A stretch of DNA of 64,000 nt. Origin: Stigmatella aurantiaca. Lineage in GTDB: Bacteria > Myxococcota > Myxococcia > Myxococcales > Myxococcaceae. Positions within the stretch are counted from its first letter, which is position 1. Every line of letters starts with the position of its first letter. The position numbers were made by a program, and so were the translations under genes. The DNA lies in the NCBI RefSeq assembly GCF_900109545.1, contig NZ_FOAP01000005.1:310001-374000 (forward strand), written 5' to 3'. Shown piece after piece: positions 1 to 8,017 of the stretch. The notes below the pieces were generated by a model. The model saw only the letters and a program-made list of their open reading frames with translations, searched no databases and had not been told where the DNA came from.

Positions 1-1236
1 ATCATCTATGCGTTCCTGCTGCCCACCGCCCAGGGCGGCATCACCGGGCTGAGCCCGGGGGATGGGCGGCTGCAGTCGCTCGTCCAGACGGCGCGGGCGC
101 GCAACGTGAAGGTGCTCATCGCGGTGGGCGGGTGGATGGACGGCAACGACGCGCCGTTCGAGCAGCTCGCCGCCAACGCGGGCACCCGGGCCACCTTCGT
201 CACCAACCTGGTGAACTTCGTGGAGCAGGCGGGCCTGGACGGCGTGGACATTGACTGGGAGTGGCCCGAGGCGGGCGCCTCGGCCGCGAACTTCGGGGCG
301 CTGACGCGCGAGCTGGGCGCGGCGCTCCACGCCCGCGGCAAGCTGCTCACCGCGGCGGTCGTGGCCTCCTACGGCGGAGAGGGCATCCCCGCCTCCTCCT
401 TCAGCGACGTCGACTTCCTCAACATCATGGCCTACGACGCGGGCTATCCCCACTCCACGTATGACCTGGCCGTCCAGTCGCTGAACTACTGGAAGGGCCG
501 CGGGCTGCCCCAGTCCAAGGCGGTGCTCGGGGTGCCGTTCTACGGCCGCTCGCAGTCCTCGGCGTACACCTACGCCCAGCTCGTCCAGATGGACGCCCAG
601 GCGCCCAACAAGGACAACGTGGGCGACATCTATTACAACGGCATCGCCACCATCCAGGCGAAGGCGCGGCTCGGCAGCCAGCAGGGCGGCGGCGTGATGA
701 TCTGGGAAATCTCCCAGGACACCTCAAGCCCCAGCACCTCGCTGCTCAACGCCATCTACCAGGTGGTCCAGGGAGGCACGGGCGGCAACAAGGCCCCCGC
801 CGTCAGCCTCACCGCGCCCACCGCGGGCGCCTCCTACGCCGTGGGCAGCACCGTCACCCTGTCGGCCAACGCCTCGGACAGCGATGGCACCATCGCCCGG
901 GTGGAGTTCTTCGCGGGCAGCACCAAGGTGGGCGAGGACACCACTTCGCCGTACAGCATCACCTGGAAGCCGGGCAGCGGGGGCAGCTATGCGCTGACGG
1001 CGCGTGCCACGGACAACGGCGGGGCCTCGACGGTCTCCGGTGCCATCTCCGTCACCATCACCGGGGGCACGGGCGGCAACTGCGCCGGGGTGCCCGCGTG
1101 GCAGGCCTCGCAGGTGTACGTGAAGGACGACAAGGCCACCCACACCGGCAAGCTGTGGCGCGCCAAGTGGTGGACCCAGAACGAGGCGCCCTCGGGCGCC
1201 GAGTGGGGCCCCTGGGAGCTGCTGGGCGGCTGCTAG
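1..1236 (+). CDS. Secreted GH18 chitinase, 3' part (5' end outside window)
   Basis: The reading frame is open from base 1, so the N-terminus and signal peptide lie upstream. The visible 411 residues carry the glycoside hydrolase 18 signature DGVDIDWEWP, whose final Glu (residue 87 of the visible part) is the expected acid/base for retaining hydrolysis of chitin beta-1,4-GlcNAc links. Later barrel strands are seen as LNIMAYD, LGVPFYGR and GVMIWEIS. The catalytic domain ends near residue 255. A bacterial Ig-like domain (about 262-355) and a small C-terminal Trp-rich chitin-binding module of CBM5/12 type (about 360-411, AWQASQVYVKDD) follow, joined by Gly/Thr linkers. The role is extracellular chitin degradation, fitting a predatory soil myxobacterium. 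A strong terminator follows the stop. Confidence 0.93.
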   Translation: MIYAFLLPTAQGGITGLSPGDGRLQSLVQTARARNVKVLIAVGGWMDGNDAPFEQLAANAGTRATFVTNLVNFVEQAGLDGVDIDWEWPEAGASAANFGALTRELGAALHARGKLLTAAVVASYGGEGIPASSFSDVDFLNIMAYDAGYPHSTYDLAVQSLNYWKGRGLPQSKAVLGVPFYGRSQSSAYTYAQLVQMDAQAPNKDNVGDIYYNGIATIQAKARLGSQQGGGVMIWEISQDTSSPSTSLLNAIYQVVQGGTGGNKAPAVSLTAPTAGASYAVGSTVTLSANASDSDGTIARVEFFAGSTKVGEDTTSPYSITWKPGSGGSYALTARATDNGGASTVSGAISVTITGGTGGNCAGVPAWQASQVYVKDDKATHTGKLWRAKWWTQNEAPSGAEWGPWELLGGC

Positions 1237-1263
1237 TCCTCCCTAGAAGCCCCGCAGGAAAGC

Positions 1264-1303
1264 AGGCGGCCAGGCGAGCGTTCCTACGCTCCCTCGGCCG
1301 CCT
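1264..1303 (+). terminator. Rho-independent terminator after chitinase
   Basis: AGGCGGCC (1264-1271) pairs perfectly with GGCCGCCT (1296-1303). An inner GAGCG/CGCTC stem (1276-1280 with 1287-1291) closes a six-base loop. A T-rich tract (1307-1315) follows. It lies 27 bases after the chitinase stop. Confidence 0.85.
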
Positions 1304-1377
1304 TCGCTTTTTCTTCCAGGGGCCCTTTCAGGGCTGAACACCCCTGCCCAAAAGCGAGGGGCCCCCCCCTAGATTTT

Positions 1378-1392
1378 TGAGACCTATTCTCA
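1378..1392 (+). promoter_or_regulatory. Candidate Fur box upstream of bfd-bfr
   Basis: TGAGACCTATTCTCA is a 7-1-7 inverted repeat with 5 of 7 pairs matching, followed directly by TTATCAT. This resembles the classical Fur consensus (TGATAATNATTATCA). It lies 15 bases upstream of the bfd start, in a stretch much richer in A/T than its surroundings. Iron-dependent control of this operon by a Fur-type regulator is inferred. Confidence 0.6.
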
Positions 1393-1406
1393 TTATCATC
1401 CCTTCC

Positions 1407-1646
1407 ATGATCGTTTGTCTCTGTCATGTCGTCTCGGATCGGCTCATCCGCGCCCACATTTCTCAGGGAATCCGGACTGTCGAAGGTCTGGGGGAAGCCT
1501 GTGGGGCCGGGACGAGCTGTGGCGGGTGCCAGGATCAGCTCGAGCAGATCCTGGTGGAGGCCAAGTGTCAGGCAGTGGGCACGAAATCCGCCTGCCGTGA
1601 GAGTTGTGCTGCCCGGACGCCCCAGTTAGCGTCCGCGGCACCATGA
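1407..1646 (+). CDS. bfd: Bacterioferritin-associated ferredoxin (BFD-like [2Fe-2S] protein)
   Basis: A 79-residue protein with the BFD-like [2Fe-2S] pattern: C-x-C near the N-terminus (MIVCLCHV) and C-G-x-C further on (GTSCGGCQ). In characterised systems Bfd docks on bacterioferritin at the heme and donates electrons that mobilise stored ferric iron. The ATG at 1407 was chosen over an upstream in-frame TTG because MIVCLCHV is the usual family start. The C-terminal tail has two more cysteines (SACRESC) and is longer than the roughly 64 residues of E. coli Bfd. The stop overlaps the bfr start (ATGA), so the two are translationally coupled. The candidate Fur box just upstream suggests iron control. 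Confidence 0.85.
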   Translation: MIVCLCHVVSDRLIRAHISQGIRTVEGLGEACGAGTSCGGCQDQLEQILVEAKCQAVGTKSACRESCAARTPQLASAAP

Positions 1647-2119
1647 AAGGCGATCCGGAAGTCATCAAGCTTCTCAACGATGTCCTGACCAACGAGCTGA
1701 CGGCGGTCAACGAGTACTTCCTCCACGCGCGTATCGCGGAGAACTGGGGGTATGACCGGCTCGCGAAGAAGATTTACGAGGAGTCCATCGGCGAGATGAA
1801 GCACGCCGACCGGCTCATCAAGCGGGTGCTGTTCCTCGAAGGTCTCCCCAACCTGCAGCGGCTGGGCAAGGTGAACGTGGGCGAGAGCATCCCGGAGATG
1901 CTGCGCCTCGACCTGAGCCTGGAGCTGGCCTCCCAGAAGACCCTCAACGAGGGCATCGAGGAGTGCCGCAAGCGTGGCGACAACGGCAGCCGGGAGCTGC
2001 TGGAGCGCATCCTCGAGGACACCGAGGAGCACATCGACTGGCTCGAGGCCCAGGTCGAGCTGATGAAGCAGGTGGGCGAGACGAACTACCTCGCCCAGCA
2101 GATCAAGAAAGAGAGCTGA
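1643..2119 (+). CDS. bfr: Bacterioferritin
   Basis: The 158-residue length and MKGDPEVIK start are typical of bacterioferritin, the 24-mer heme-containing ferritin that oxidises Fe2+ and stores ferric mineral. Ferroxidase ligands Glu18, Glu51, His54, Glu94 and His130 and the heme ligand Met52 (EMKHAD) are visible. The position equivalent to E. coli Glu127 is Thr (the motif reads [11 protein letters not shown]), with glutamates at 128 and 129 that might compensate. The start overlaps the bfd stop by four bases, a co-translated storage and mobilisation pair. The identity is firm; the effect of the Thr substitution is unknown. Confidence 0.95.
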   Translation: MKGDPEVIKLLNDVLTNELTAVNEYFLHARIAENWGYDRLAKKIYEESIGEMKHADRLIKRVLFLEGLPNLQRLGKVNVGESIPEMLRLDLSLELASQKTLNEGIEECRKRGDNGSRELLERILEDTEEHIDWLEAQVELMKQVGETNYLAQQIKKES

Positions 2120-2280
2120 GCGGCCGCGCGGGAACGGAGGGCACGGCGGCGTTCTCCCGCGGCCTGCCCTCCACCGCATGGCGATTACCGGACATGAGCC
2201 GGTGAAGCGCTCCGGCCGGGAGTGAGGCTGCGGATAGCCTGCAGGGGCGGCTCCCTTCCCCCTCGTGCGCCTTCCCGCTC

Positions 2281-4572
2281 ATGGCCCTGCTCGCCATCCT
2301 CCTCACCGGCTTCGTCACCGCCCCCCTGGCGCCCCTGCTCGTCCGGGTGAGCCGGCGCGGCGCGAGCGTGTCGCTGGGGTTCGTTCCCCTGGGCCTCACG
2401 GTGTGGCTGGCCTCGCTCGTGCCGCAGGCCCTCTCGGGCACGCCCCCCTCCTTCCACCTGCCCTGGGTGCCGGCGCTGGAGGTGGCGCTCACCCTGCGCG
2501 CCGATGGGCTGAGCCTGCTCATGGCCCTGCTCATCACCGGCATGGGCACCCTCATCGTCCTCTATGCGGGGGCCTACCTTCAGGAGAACCCCCGGCTGGG
2601 GAGCTTCCTGGGCTGGCTGCTGTGCTTCATGGCGTCCATGCTGGGGCTCGTCCTCGCCGACAACGCCCTGCTGCTGTTCATCTGCTGGGAGCTCACCACC
2701 GTGAGCTCCTTCTTCCTCATCGGCCACGACAGCCAGAAGGAGGAAGCGCGCCAGGCGGCGCTGCGCGCCCTGATGGTGACGGCGCTGGGCGGCCAGGCGC
2801 TGCTGCTGGGCCTGCTGCTGATGGGGTGGGTGGCCGGGACGCTCACGCTCTCGGAGCTGCCCACCGCGGGCCCTGCGTTGCGTGAGGGCCCCCTGGCCCT
2901 GGCCATCCTGCTGCTGGTGCTCGCGGGCGCCTTCACCAAGTCGGCCCAGGTGCCCTTTCACTTCTGGCTCCCGTCAGCGATGGCGGCGCCCACCCCCGCG
3001 AGCGCCTACCTGCACGCGGCCACCATGGTGAAGGCCGGCGTGTACTTGCTGGCCCGGCTCTCGCCGGTGCTCGGCGGCACGCCGGTGTGGCAGGGGGCGC
3101 TGGTGTCCGTGGGGCTGGTGACGATGGTGGGCGGGGCGCTGCTCACGTTCGCCCATACGGACCTCAAGCAGATCCTCGCCTACGCCACGGTGAGCGTGCT
3201 GGGCACGCTCGTGCTGCTGCTGGGGCTGGGCACGCCCGGGGCCGCCCAGGCGCTGGTGGTGTTCCTCACGGCGCATGCGCTCTATAAAGGAGCGCTCTTC
3301 CTCGTGGCGGGCGCGGTGGACCACGCGGTGGGGACCCGCGAGCTGCCGCTGCTCGGCGGGCTGCGCAAGGCCATGCCCTTCACCGCGGCCGCCGCGGGGC
3401 TGGCGGCGCTGTCCATGGCGGGGCTTCCCCCGCTCTGGGGCTTCATCGGCAAGGAGCTGGTCTACGGCGCCGCGGGGCTCGCGCCGGGCGGCTGGGGACT
3501 CGCCCTGGGCGCGACGGCGGGCTTCACGTTCCTGGTGGGCTCGGCGCTCCGGGTGGGCTTGCTGCCCTTCTTCGGCCCGCCGGGCGAGCGGGGCCCGAAG
3601 GCCCACGAGAGCTCCCCGGCGCTCTGGGGGCCTCCGCTGGTGCTGGCCCTCTGCGCGGTGGGACTGGGGCTCGTGCCCGGGTGGCTCCAGCCGCTGCTGG
3701 AGGGGGCCGCCCGCGCCATCGCGGGCCCGGGGGACACGCCGCTGGACCTGGCGCTCTGGCATGGGCTGACCCCGGCGCTGGGGTTGAGCGCCGTCAGCCT
3801 CGTGCTGGGAATCACCGCCTATACGCAGCGGGAGCGCCTGCGCCGCGCCCTGGTGGCCCTGCGGCTGGAGCGCTGGGGCCCCTCGCGCCTCTACACCCTG
3901 GGCGTCGCGGGCCTGCGCCGGTGCGCGGACTTCCTGACGGACCAGTTCCAGAGCGGCTCCCTGCACCGCTACACCTTCCTCACCGTGGCCGTGACGGCGG
4001 GCCTGCTCGCCCTGCCCCTGCTCTTCCGGATGGGGATTCCCAGCGGGCTGAAGCGCGATCTCCACCTCCACGAGGCGGCGGTGCTGGCGATCCTGGTGCT
4101 GGCCACTGCGCTGGCCGTGAAGACGCGCTCGGTGCTCACCGCCATCATGGCGCTGAGCGTCGTGGGGCTGACCGAGTCCTTCGTGTACGTGCTCCTGGGC
4201 GCGCCGGACCTCGCGCTGACGCAGGTGGTGGTGCAGACGCTCACCGTCATCCTCTTCGCCCTGGTCTTCTCGCGCTTCCCGGTCAAGCCGACCGGCGGGC
4301 GCTCCCGGCTCCAGGACGCGGCGCTGTCCCTGGCCGCGGGCGGGCTCATCTCCTGGGCCCTGCTGCATGCCTCGGTCCTGCCGCCGCAGACCCGGCTGGC
4401 CGATGCGTACACCTCGCGCAGCGAGCCCGAGGCGCACGGGCGCAACGCCGTCAACACCATCATCGTGGACTTCCGCGCCCTGGACACGCTGGGGGAGACC
4501 ACCGTGCTGGCCACGGCGAGCCTCGGCGTCTACCTGCTCTTCGGTCCCTCGCGCCGGAGGAAGCCGGCATGA
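2281..4572 (+). CDS. mrpA: Mrp-type Na+/H+ antiporter subunit A
   Basis: A 763-residue polytopic membrane protein, close to the usual MrpA length (about 770-800). The N-terminal two thirds is the NuoL/ND5-like proton-translocating fold, with the TM5 glutamate in ICWELTTVSS (Glu137) and the lysine/histidine segments FTKSAQVPFHFWLP and YLHAATMVKAG that form the proton path in complex I-like antiporters. The C-terminal part (from about residue 580) contains the extra MrpA helices related to NuoJ and MbhE. It is the first of seven tightly packed genes in the standard mrpABCDEFG order; its stop overlaps mrpB (ATGA). The complex exports Na+ in exchange for protons for sodium and alkali tolerance. 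Confidence 0.95.
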   Translation: MALLAILLTGFVTAPLAPLLVRVSRRGASVSLGFVPLGLTVWLASLVPQALSGTPPSFHLPWVPALEVALTLRADGLSLLMALLITGMGTLIVLYAGAYLQENPRLGSFLGWLLCFMASMLGLVLADNALLLFICWELTTVSSFFLIGHDSQKEEARQAALRALMVTALGGQALLLGLLLMGWVAGTLTLSELPTAGPALREGPLALAILLLVLAGAFTKSAQVPFHFWLPSAMAAPTPASAYLHAATMVKAGVYLLARLSPVLGGTPVWQGALVSVGLVTMVGGALLTFAHTDLKQILAYATVSVLGTLVLLLGLGTPGAAQALVVFLTAHALYKGALFLVAGAVDHAVGTRELPLLGGLRKAMPFTAAAAGLAALSMAGLPPLWGFIGKELVYGAAGLAPGGWGLALGATAGFTFLVGSALRVGLLPFFGPPGERGPKAHESSPALWGPPLVLALCAVGLGLVPGWLQPLLEGAARAIAGPGDTPLDLALWHGLTPALGLSAVSLVLGITAYTQRERLRRALVALRLERWGPSRLYTLGVAGLRRCADFLTDQFQSGSLHRYTFLTVAVTAGLLALPLLFRMGIPSGLKRDLHLHEAAVLAILVLATALAVKTRSVLTAIMALSVVGLTESFVYVLLGAPDLALTQVVVQTLTVILFALVFSRFPVKPTGGRSRLQDAALSLAAGGLISWALLHASVLPPQTRLADAYTSRSEPEAHGRNAVNTIIVDFRALDTLGETTVLATASLGVYLLFGPSRRRKPA

Positions 4573-5015
4573 ACTCGGTGGTGTTGCGCGCGGTGGCCCG
4601 GACCATGACGCCCGTGCTGCTCCAGCTCTCGCTGGTGCTGCTGGTGCGCGGGCACAACGCGCCCGGCGGCGGCTTCGTCGGGGGCCTCATGACGTCCGCG
4701 GCCCTCATCCTCTACCTCATCGCCTATGGCACCGGCACGGTGCGCAGGCTCGTGCGCGTCTCCCCCATGAAGCTGATGGCGATGGGGCTGGCGGTGACAC
4801 TGGGCACCGCGGCGCTGCCCCTCGTGACGGGCCAGCCCTTCCTGCGCTCGGCCTGGACGGAGCTTTCCCTGCCCTGGGGCGGCCACCTCGCGCTGGGCAC
4901 GCCGATGCTCTTCGACGTGGGGGTGTACCTGGTGGTGGTGGGCGCGACGCTGGGCTTCATCCTCGCCCTGGCGGAGGGAGAAGGCTCCGAGGGCGGCGGC
5001 AAGGAGGACCTCTGA
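4569..5015 (+). CDS. mrpB: Mrp-type Na+/H+ antiporter subunit B
   Basis: A 148-residue membrane protein with the MrpB family signature RGHNAPGGGFVGGL near the N-terminus and four predicted helices. The start overlaps the mrpA stop by four bases, and the stop is directly followed by the mrpC ATG. MrpB is a structural subunit of the hetero-oligomeric Mrp antiporter. Family length, position in the operon and signature all agree. Confidence 0.93.
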   Translation: MNSVVLRAVARTMTPVLLQLSLVLLVRGHNAPGGGFVGGLMTSAALILYLIAYGTGTVRRLVRVSPMKLMAMGLAVTLGTAALPLVTGQPFLRSAWTELSLPWGGHLALGTPMLFDVGVYLVVVGATLGFILALAEGEGSEGGGKEDL

Positions 5016-5381
5016 ATGGAGACAGGACTCATCCTGGCCGTGGGCATGCTCTACGCGGCCGCCATCTACTGCATGCTCCGCCGCAGCACCGTGCGGCTGT
5101 CGCTGGGGCTGGTGCTGCTCGGCAGCGCCACGAACCTGGCGCTGTTCACCACCAACAAGGTGACGCGCTCAGGGCCGCCCCTGCTGCCCAAGGACGGCCT
5201 CCTGGCGGGGCCCGTGGCGGACCCTGTGCCCCAGGCCTTCATCCTCACGGCCATCGTCATCAACTTCGGCATGCTCGCGCTGCTGCTGGTGCTGGTGCAC
5301 CTGGCCGAGCGCACGGTGGGCAGTGACGAGATGAAGCACCTGAACACCGAAGTGCCCCCGCCCAGCGCCCCCAACGAATGA
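5016..5381 (+). CDS. mrpC: Mrp-type Na+/H+ antiporter subunit C (NuoK-like)
   Basis: A 121-residue protein with three predicted membrane helices, homologous to NuoK of complex I. It includes the family segments LGLVLLGSATNLALF and DPVPQAFILTAIVI, the latter being the MrpC/MnhC signature. It begins immediately after the mrpB stop and overlaps mrpD by four bases. The C-terminal tail is acidic and cytoplasmic. Confidence 0.94.
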   Translation: METGLILAVGMLYAAAIYCMLRRSTVRLSLGLVLLGSATNLALFTTNKVTRSGPPLLPKDGLLAGPVADPVPQAFILTAIVINFGMLALLLVLVHLAERTVGSDEMKHLNTEVPPPSAPNE

Positions 5382-6862
5382 CGAACCTCCTCATCCTGCC
5401 GGTGCTCATTCCCCTGGCGGCCGCCGCGCTGAGCCTGCTGCTGCCCGCCCGCGCGGGGCTCCGGCGGGCGCTGGCCCTGGGGGCCACGGCGGCCCTCACG
5501 GGCGTGGCCGCCTGGCTGCTGTCCGCCGTGTGGCACCAGGGCGTGCAGGTGCTCCGGGTGGGCGGCTGGGAGGCGCCCGTGGGCATCACCCTGGCGGCGG
5601 ACCTGCTCAGCGCGATGATGGTGCTGCTGTCCGGGGCGATGAGCTTCCTGTGCGTGGTGTACTCGGCGGGCTCCCTGGAGGCCCGGCAGGAGGCCGGGGC
5701 GCACTACCCGCTCGTGCTGGTGATGCTGGCCGGGGTGTGCGGCAGCTTCCTCACCGCGGACCTCTTCAACCTCTTCGTCTGGTTCGAGCTGATGCTCGTC
5801 GCCTCCTTCGTGCTGCTGGCGCTGGAGGCGGAGCGGGAGCGGCTGGAGGCGTGCCTGAAGTACATGACGCTCAGCCTGCTGGGCTCGGCGCTGTTCCTCA
5901 TCGCCCTGGCGCTGCTCTACGCGGTGGGCGGCTCGCTGAACCTGGCGGACCTGGCCCAGCGGCTGCCCGGCACGCGGCAGCCGCCCCTGGCCACCGCGGC
6001 GGCCATGCTGCTGCTGGCCGTGTTCGGGCTGAAGTCCGCGGCCTTCCCGTTCTCCTTCTGGCTGCCGGCCGCGTACCACACGCCCCCGGTGGCGGTGACG
6101 GCCCTGTTCTCCGCGATGCTCACCAAGGTGGGCGTCTACGCCCTGTACCGCACCTTCCCCCTGCTCTTCGCGGGGGACCCGGGGCTGACGCAGCCGGTGA
6201 TTCTGGCCATGGCGGTGCTCAGCATGGTGGCGGGGGTGGCGGGGGCGGTGGTGCAGTATGACCTCCGCCGGCTGCTCGCCTTCGAGATCATCAGCCAGGT
6301 GGGCTACCTGCTGGTGGGCCTCGGCCTGTCGTCGCGGGCGGCGCTGGCGGCGGCCATCGCCTACTGGGTGCACTACGTCTGCGCCAAGTCGGCGCTCTTC
6401 TTCGTCACCGGGGCCGTCGAGCGGGTGACGGGCACGCACCAGTTGGAGAAGATGGGGGGGCTGTCGCGCACGCACCCGCTGCTGGGCCTGCTGTTCCTGG
6501 TGCCCGCGCTGTCGCTCGCGGGCATCCCGCCGTTCTCGGGCTTCTTCGCCAAGATGGCGCTCCTGCGCGCGGCGCTCCGGGCCGAGTCCTGGGGCGTGGC
6601 GGCCGCGGGGGCGGCGGTGGGGCTGCTCACGCTCTACATCCTGATGAAGGTGTGGCGGGAGGTGTTCTGGAAGACGCCGCCCCAGGAGGCCCGGGGCACG
6701 CCGGGGCCGCTGGCCATGCTGGGCCCGTGCGTGGTGCTGGCGCTGGTGATGGTGGGGCTGGGGCTGGGCGCGCAGCCCCTGTTCGTGCTCTCCGACGCGG
6801 CGGCGGGCCAGCTCCTGGACCGGGACACGTACATCCACGCGGTGCTGGGAGGTGCGCCATGA
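5378..6862 (+). CDS. mrpD: Mrp-type Na+/H+ antiporter subunit D
   Basis: A 494-residue NuoM/NuoN-like antiporter subunit. The helix-5 glutamate (VWFELMLVAS) and the lysines in GLKSAAFPFSFWLPAAY and SAMLTKVGVYALY are those expected for the proton/sodium path. With MrpA it forms the ion-translocating pair. The ATG overlaps the mrpC stop (ATGA) and the TGA overlaps the mrpE start. The length matches the usual 490-500 residues. Confidence 0.95.
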   Translation: MTNLLILPVLIPLAAAALSLLLPARAGLRRALALGATAALTGVAAWLLSAVWHQGVQVLRVGGWEAPVGITLAADLLSAMMVLLSGAMSFLCVVYSAGSLEARQEAGAHYPLVLVMLAGVCGSFLTADLFNLFVWFELMLVASFVLLALEAERERLEACLKYMTLSLLGSALFLIALALLYAVGGSLNLADLAQRLPGTRQPPLATAAAMLLLAVFGLKSAAFPFSFWLPAAYHTPPVAVTALFSAMLTKVGVYALYRTFPLLFAGDPGLTQPVILAMAVLSMVAGVAGAVVQYDLRRLLAFEIISQVGYLLVGLGLSSRAALAAAIAYWVHYVCAKSALFFVTGAVERVTGTHQLEKMGGLSRTHPLLGLLFLVPALSLAGIPPFSGFFAKMALLRAALRAESWGVAAAGAAVGLLTLYILMKVWREVFWKTPPQEARGTPGPLAMLGPCVVLALVMVGLGLGAQPLFVLSDAAAGQLLDRDTYIHAVLGGAP

Positions 6863-7332
6863 GCGCGTTGCTGTGGAACCTGGTGCTGGCGCTGCTGTGG
6901 GGCGCCGTGCAGGACGACATGAGCGTGGGCAACCTGGCCATCGGCTTCGTGCTGGGCCTGGGGCTGCTGGCGTTCATCTCGCCGCGGCCGGGCCCCTCGC
7001 CCTATGCGCGCAAGTGGCTGGACATCCTCAAGCTGCTGGGGCTGTTCGCGCGCGAGGTCATCACCACCAACTGGCGCCTGGCGCTGGAGATCGCCACCCC
7101 GGGCATCAAGAGCCGGCCCGCCATCTACGCCTTCGAGACGGAGGCGCGCACGGAGCTGGAGGTGACGCTGCTCCTGCTCATCATCAACTTCACCCCCGGC
7201 TCGCTGGGGCTGGAAATCTCGGAGGACGGCAAGGTGCTGTACATCCACAACATGTTCACCACGACCCGGGAGGCGTTCATCCGGAACATGCGGGAGAACG
7301 TGGAACGCCCCCTGCTCCGGGTGCTGCGATGA
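6859..7332 (+). CDS. mrpE: Mrp-type Na+/H+ antiporter subunit E
   Basis: A 157-residue protein with two N-terminal hydrophobic helices and a cytoplasmic domain containing the MrpE-type segments LLLLIINFTPGSLGLE and YIHNMF. MrpE is needed for stability of the assembled antiporter in characterised systems. Both ends overlap their neighbours by four bases, so translation is coupled with mrpD and mrpF. Confidence 0.92.
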   Translation: MSALLWNLVLALLWGAVQDDMSVGNLAIGFVLGLGLLAFISPRPGPSPYARKWLDILKLLGLFAREVITTNWRLALEIATPGIKSRPAIYAFETEARTELEVTLLLLIINFTPGSLGLEISEDGKVLYIHNMFTTTREAFIRNMRENVERPLLRVLR

Positions 7333-7610
7333 GCGGCTGGTTCGAAGCGCTGCTGCGCGGGGTGCTGACGGTGCTGGGCGCCTCGGCGCTGCTCACGCTC
7401 GTGCGGCTCATCATCGGCCCCACGCTGCCGGACCGGGTGGTGGCCTTGGATCTCATCGCCCTGCAGATGGTGGGCGGCATCGCCGTGTACGCGATGCTCA
7501 CCCACGAGCCGGGCCTGCTGAACGTGGCGCTGGTGCTGGCCATCATCAGCTCGCTGGGGACCATCGCCATCGCCCGCTACCTCTTTCAGGGCGGAAAGGG
7601 AGAGCCATGA
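7329..7610 (+). CDS. mrpF: Mrp-type Na+/H+ antiporter subunit F
   Basis: A 93-residue, three-helix protein with the MrpF/MnhF signature RLIIGPTLPDRVVALDLI. The conserved Asp of the PDRVVALD segment is present. It lies between mrpE and mrpG with four-base overlaps on both sides. In other Mrp complexes this subunit belongs to the small-subunit module around MrpE and MrpG. Confidence 0.93.
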   Translation: MSGWFEALLRGVLTVLGASALLTLVRLIIGPTLPDRVVALDLIALQMVGGIAVYAMLTHEPGLLNVALVLAIISSLGTIAIARYLFQGGKGEP

Positions 7611-7978
7611 GGGAAGTCATCACCGCGGTGTTCCTGGGGGTGGGCGCGCTGGCCATGCTGCTGGCGGGGCTGGGCATGGTGCGGCTGCCGGACCTCTTCC
7701 TGCGCCTGCAGGCCACGGCCAAGGCGGCCACCCTGGGCGTGGGCGGGCTGCTCTGCGCGGCGGCGGTGAACACCGGCAGCCTGGGGGGCGTGGCCCACGC
7801 GCTCTTGACCGTGGTCTTCCTCTTCGCCATCACCCCCGTGGCCACCCTGCTCATTGCCCGGGCCGCGTTCCACACCGGCGTGCCGCTGTGGAAGAAGACC
7901 GGCGAGAACGACCTGGCGGAGAAGTACCGCGCCGAGGCCCCGCCCCCGAGCGCCGACTCGCTGATCGACGGCCAGTAG
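7607..7978 (+). CDS. mrpG: Mrp-type Na+/H+ antiporter subunit G
   Basis: A 123-residue protein with three predicted helices and the MrpG pattern GLGMVRLPDLFLRLQATAKA, followed by FLFAITPVATLLIARAAF. It is the last gene of the operon. The cytoplasmic tail is longer and more charged than in many homologues. The stop codon is itself part of a hairpin that may terminate the operon. Confidence 0.92.
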   Translation: MREVITAVFLGVGALAMLLAGLGMVRLPDLFLRLQATAKAATLGVGGLLCAAAVNTGSLGGVAHALLTVVFLFAITPVATLLIARAAFHTGVPLWKKTGENDLAEKYRAEAPPPSADSLIDGQ

Positions 7979-8004
7979 CTGGGATGCCGGGCCCCGGGCA
8001 GCTA
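7976..8004 (+). terminator. Possible terminator hairpin at end of mrp operon
   Basis: TAGCTG (7976-7981, including the mrpG stop codon) pairs with CAGCTA (7999-8004), and GC-rich CCGG repeats lie inside. There is no clear T-tract, so this is a candidate only. Confidence 0.35.
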
Positions 8005-8017
8005 GGATGCCCCGCCC

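Noticed and set aside
2185-2961. Long open frames opposite mrpA and many other genes
   Set aside because: They are antisense shadows of high-GC coding sequence, full of Arg/Gly/Gln/His runs and without family motifs.
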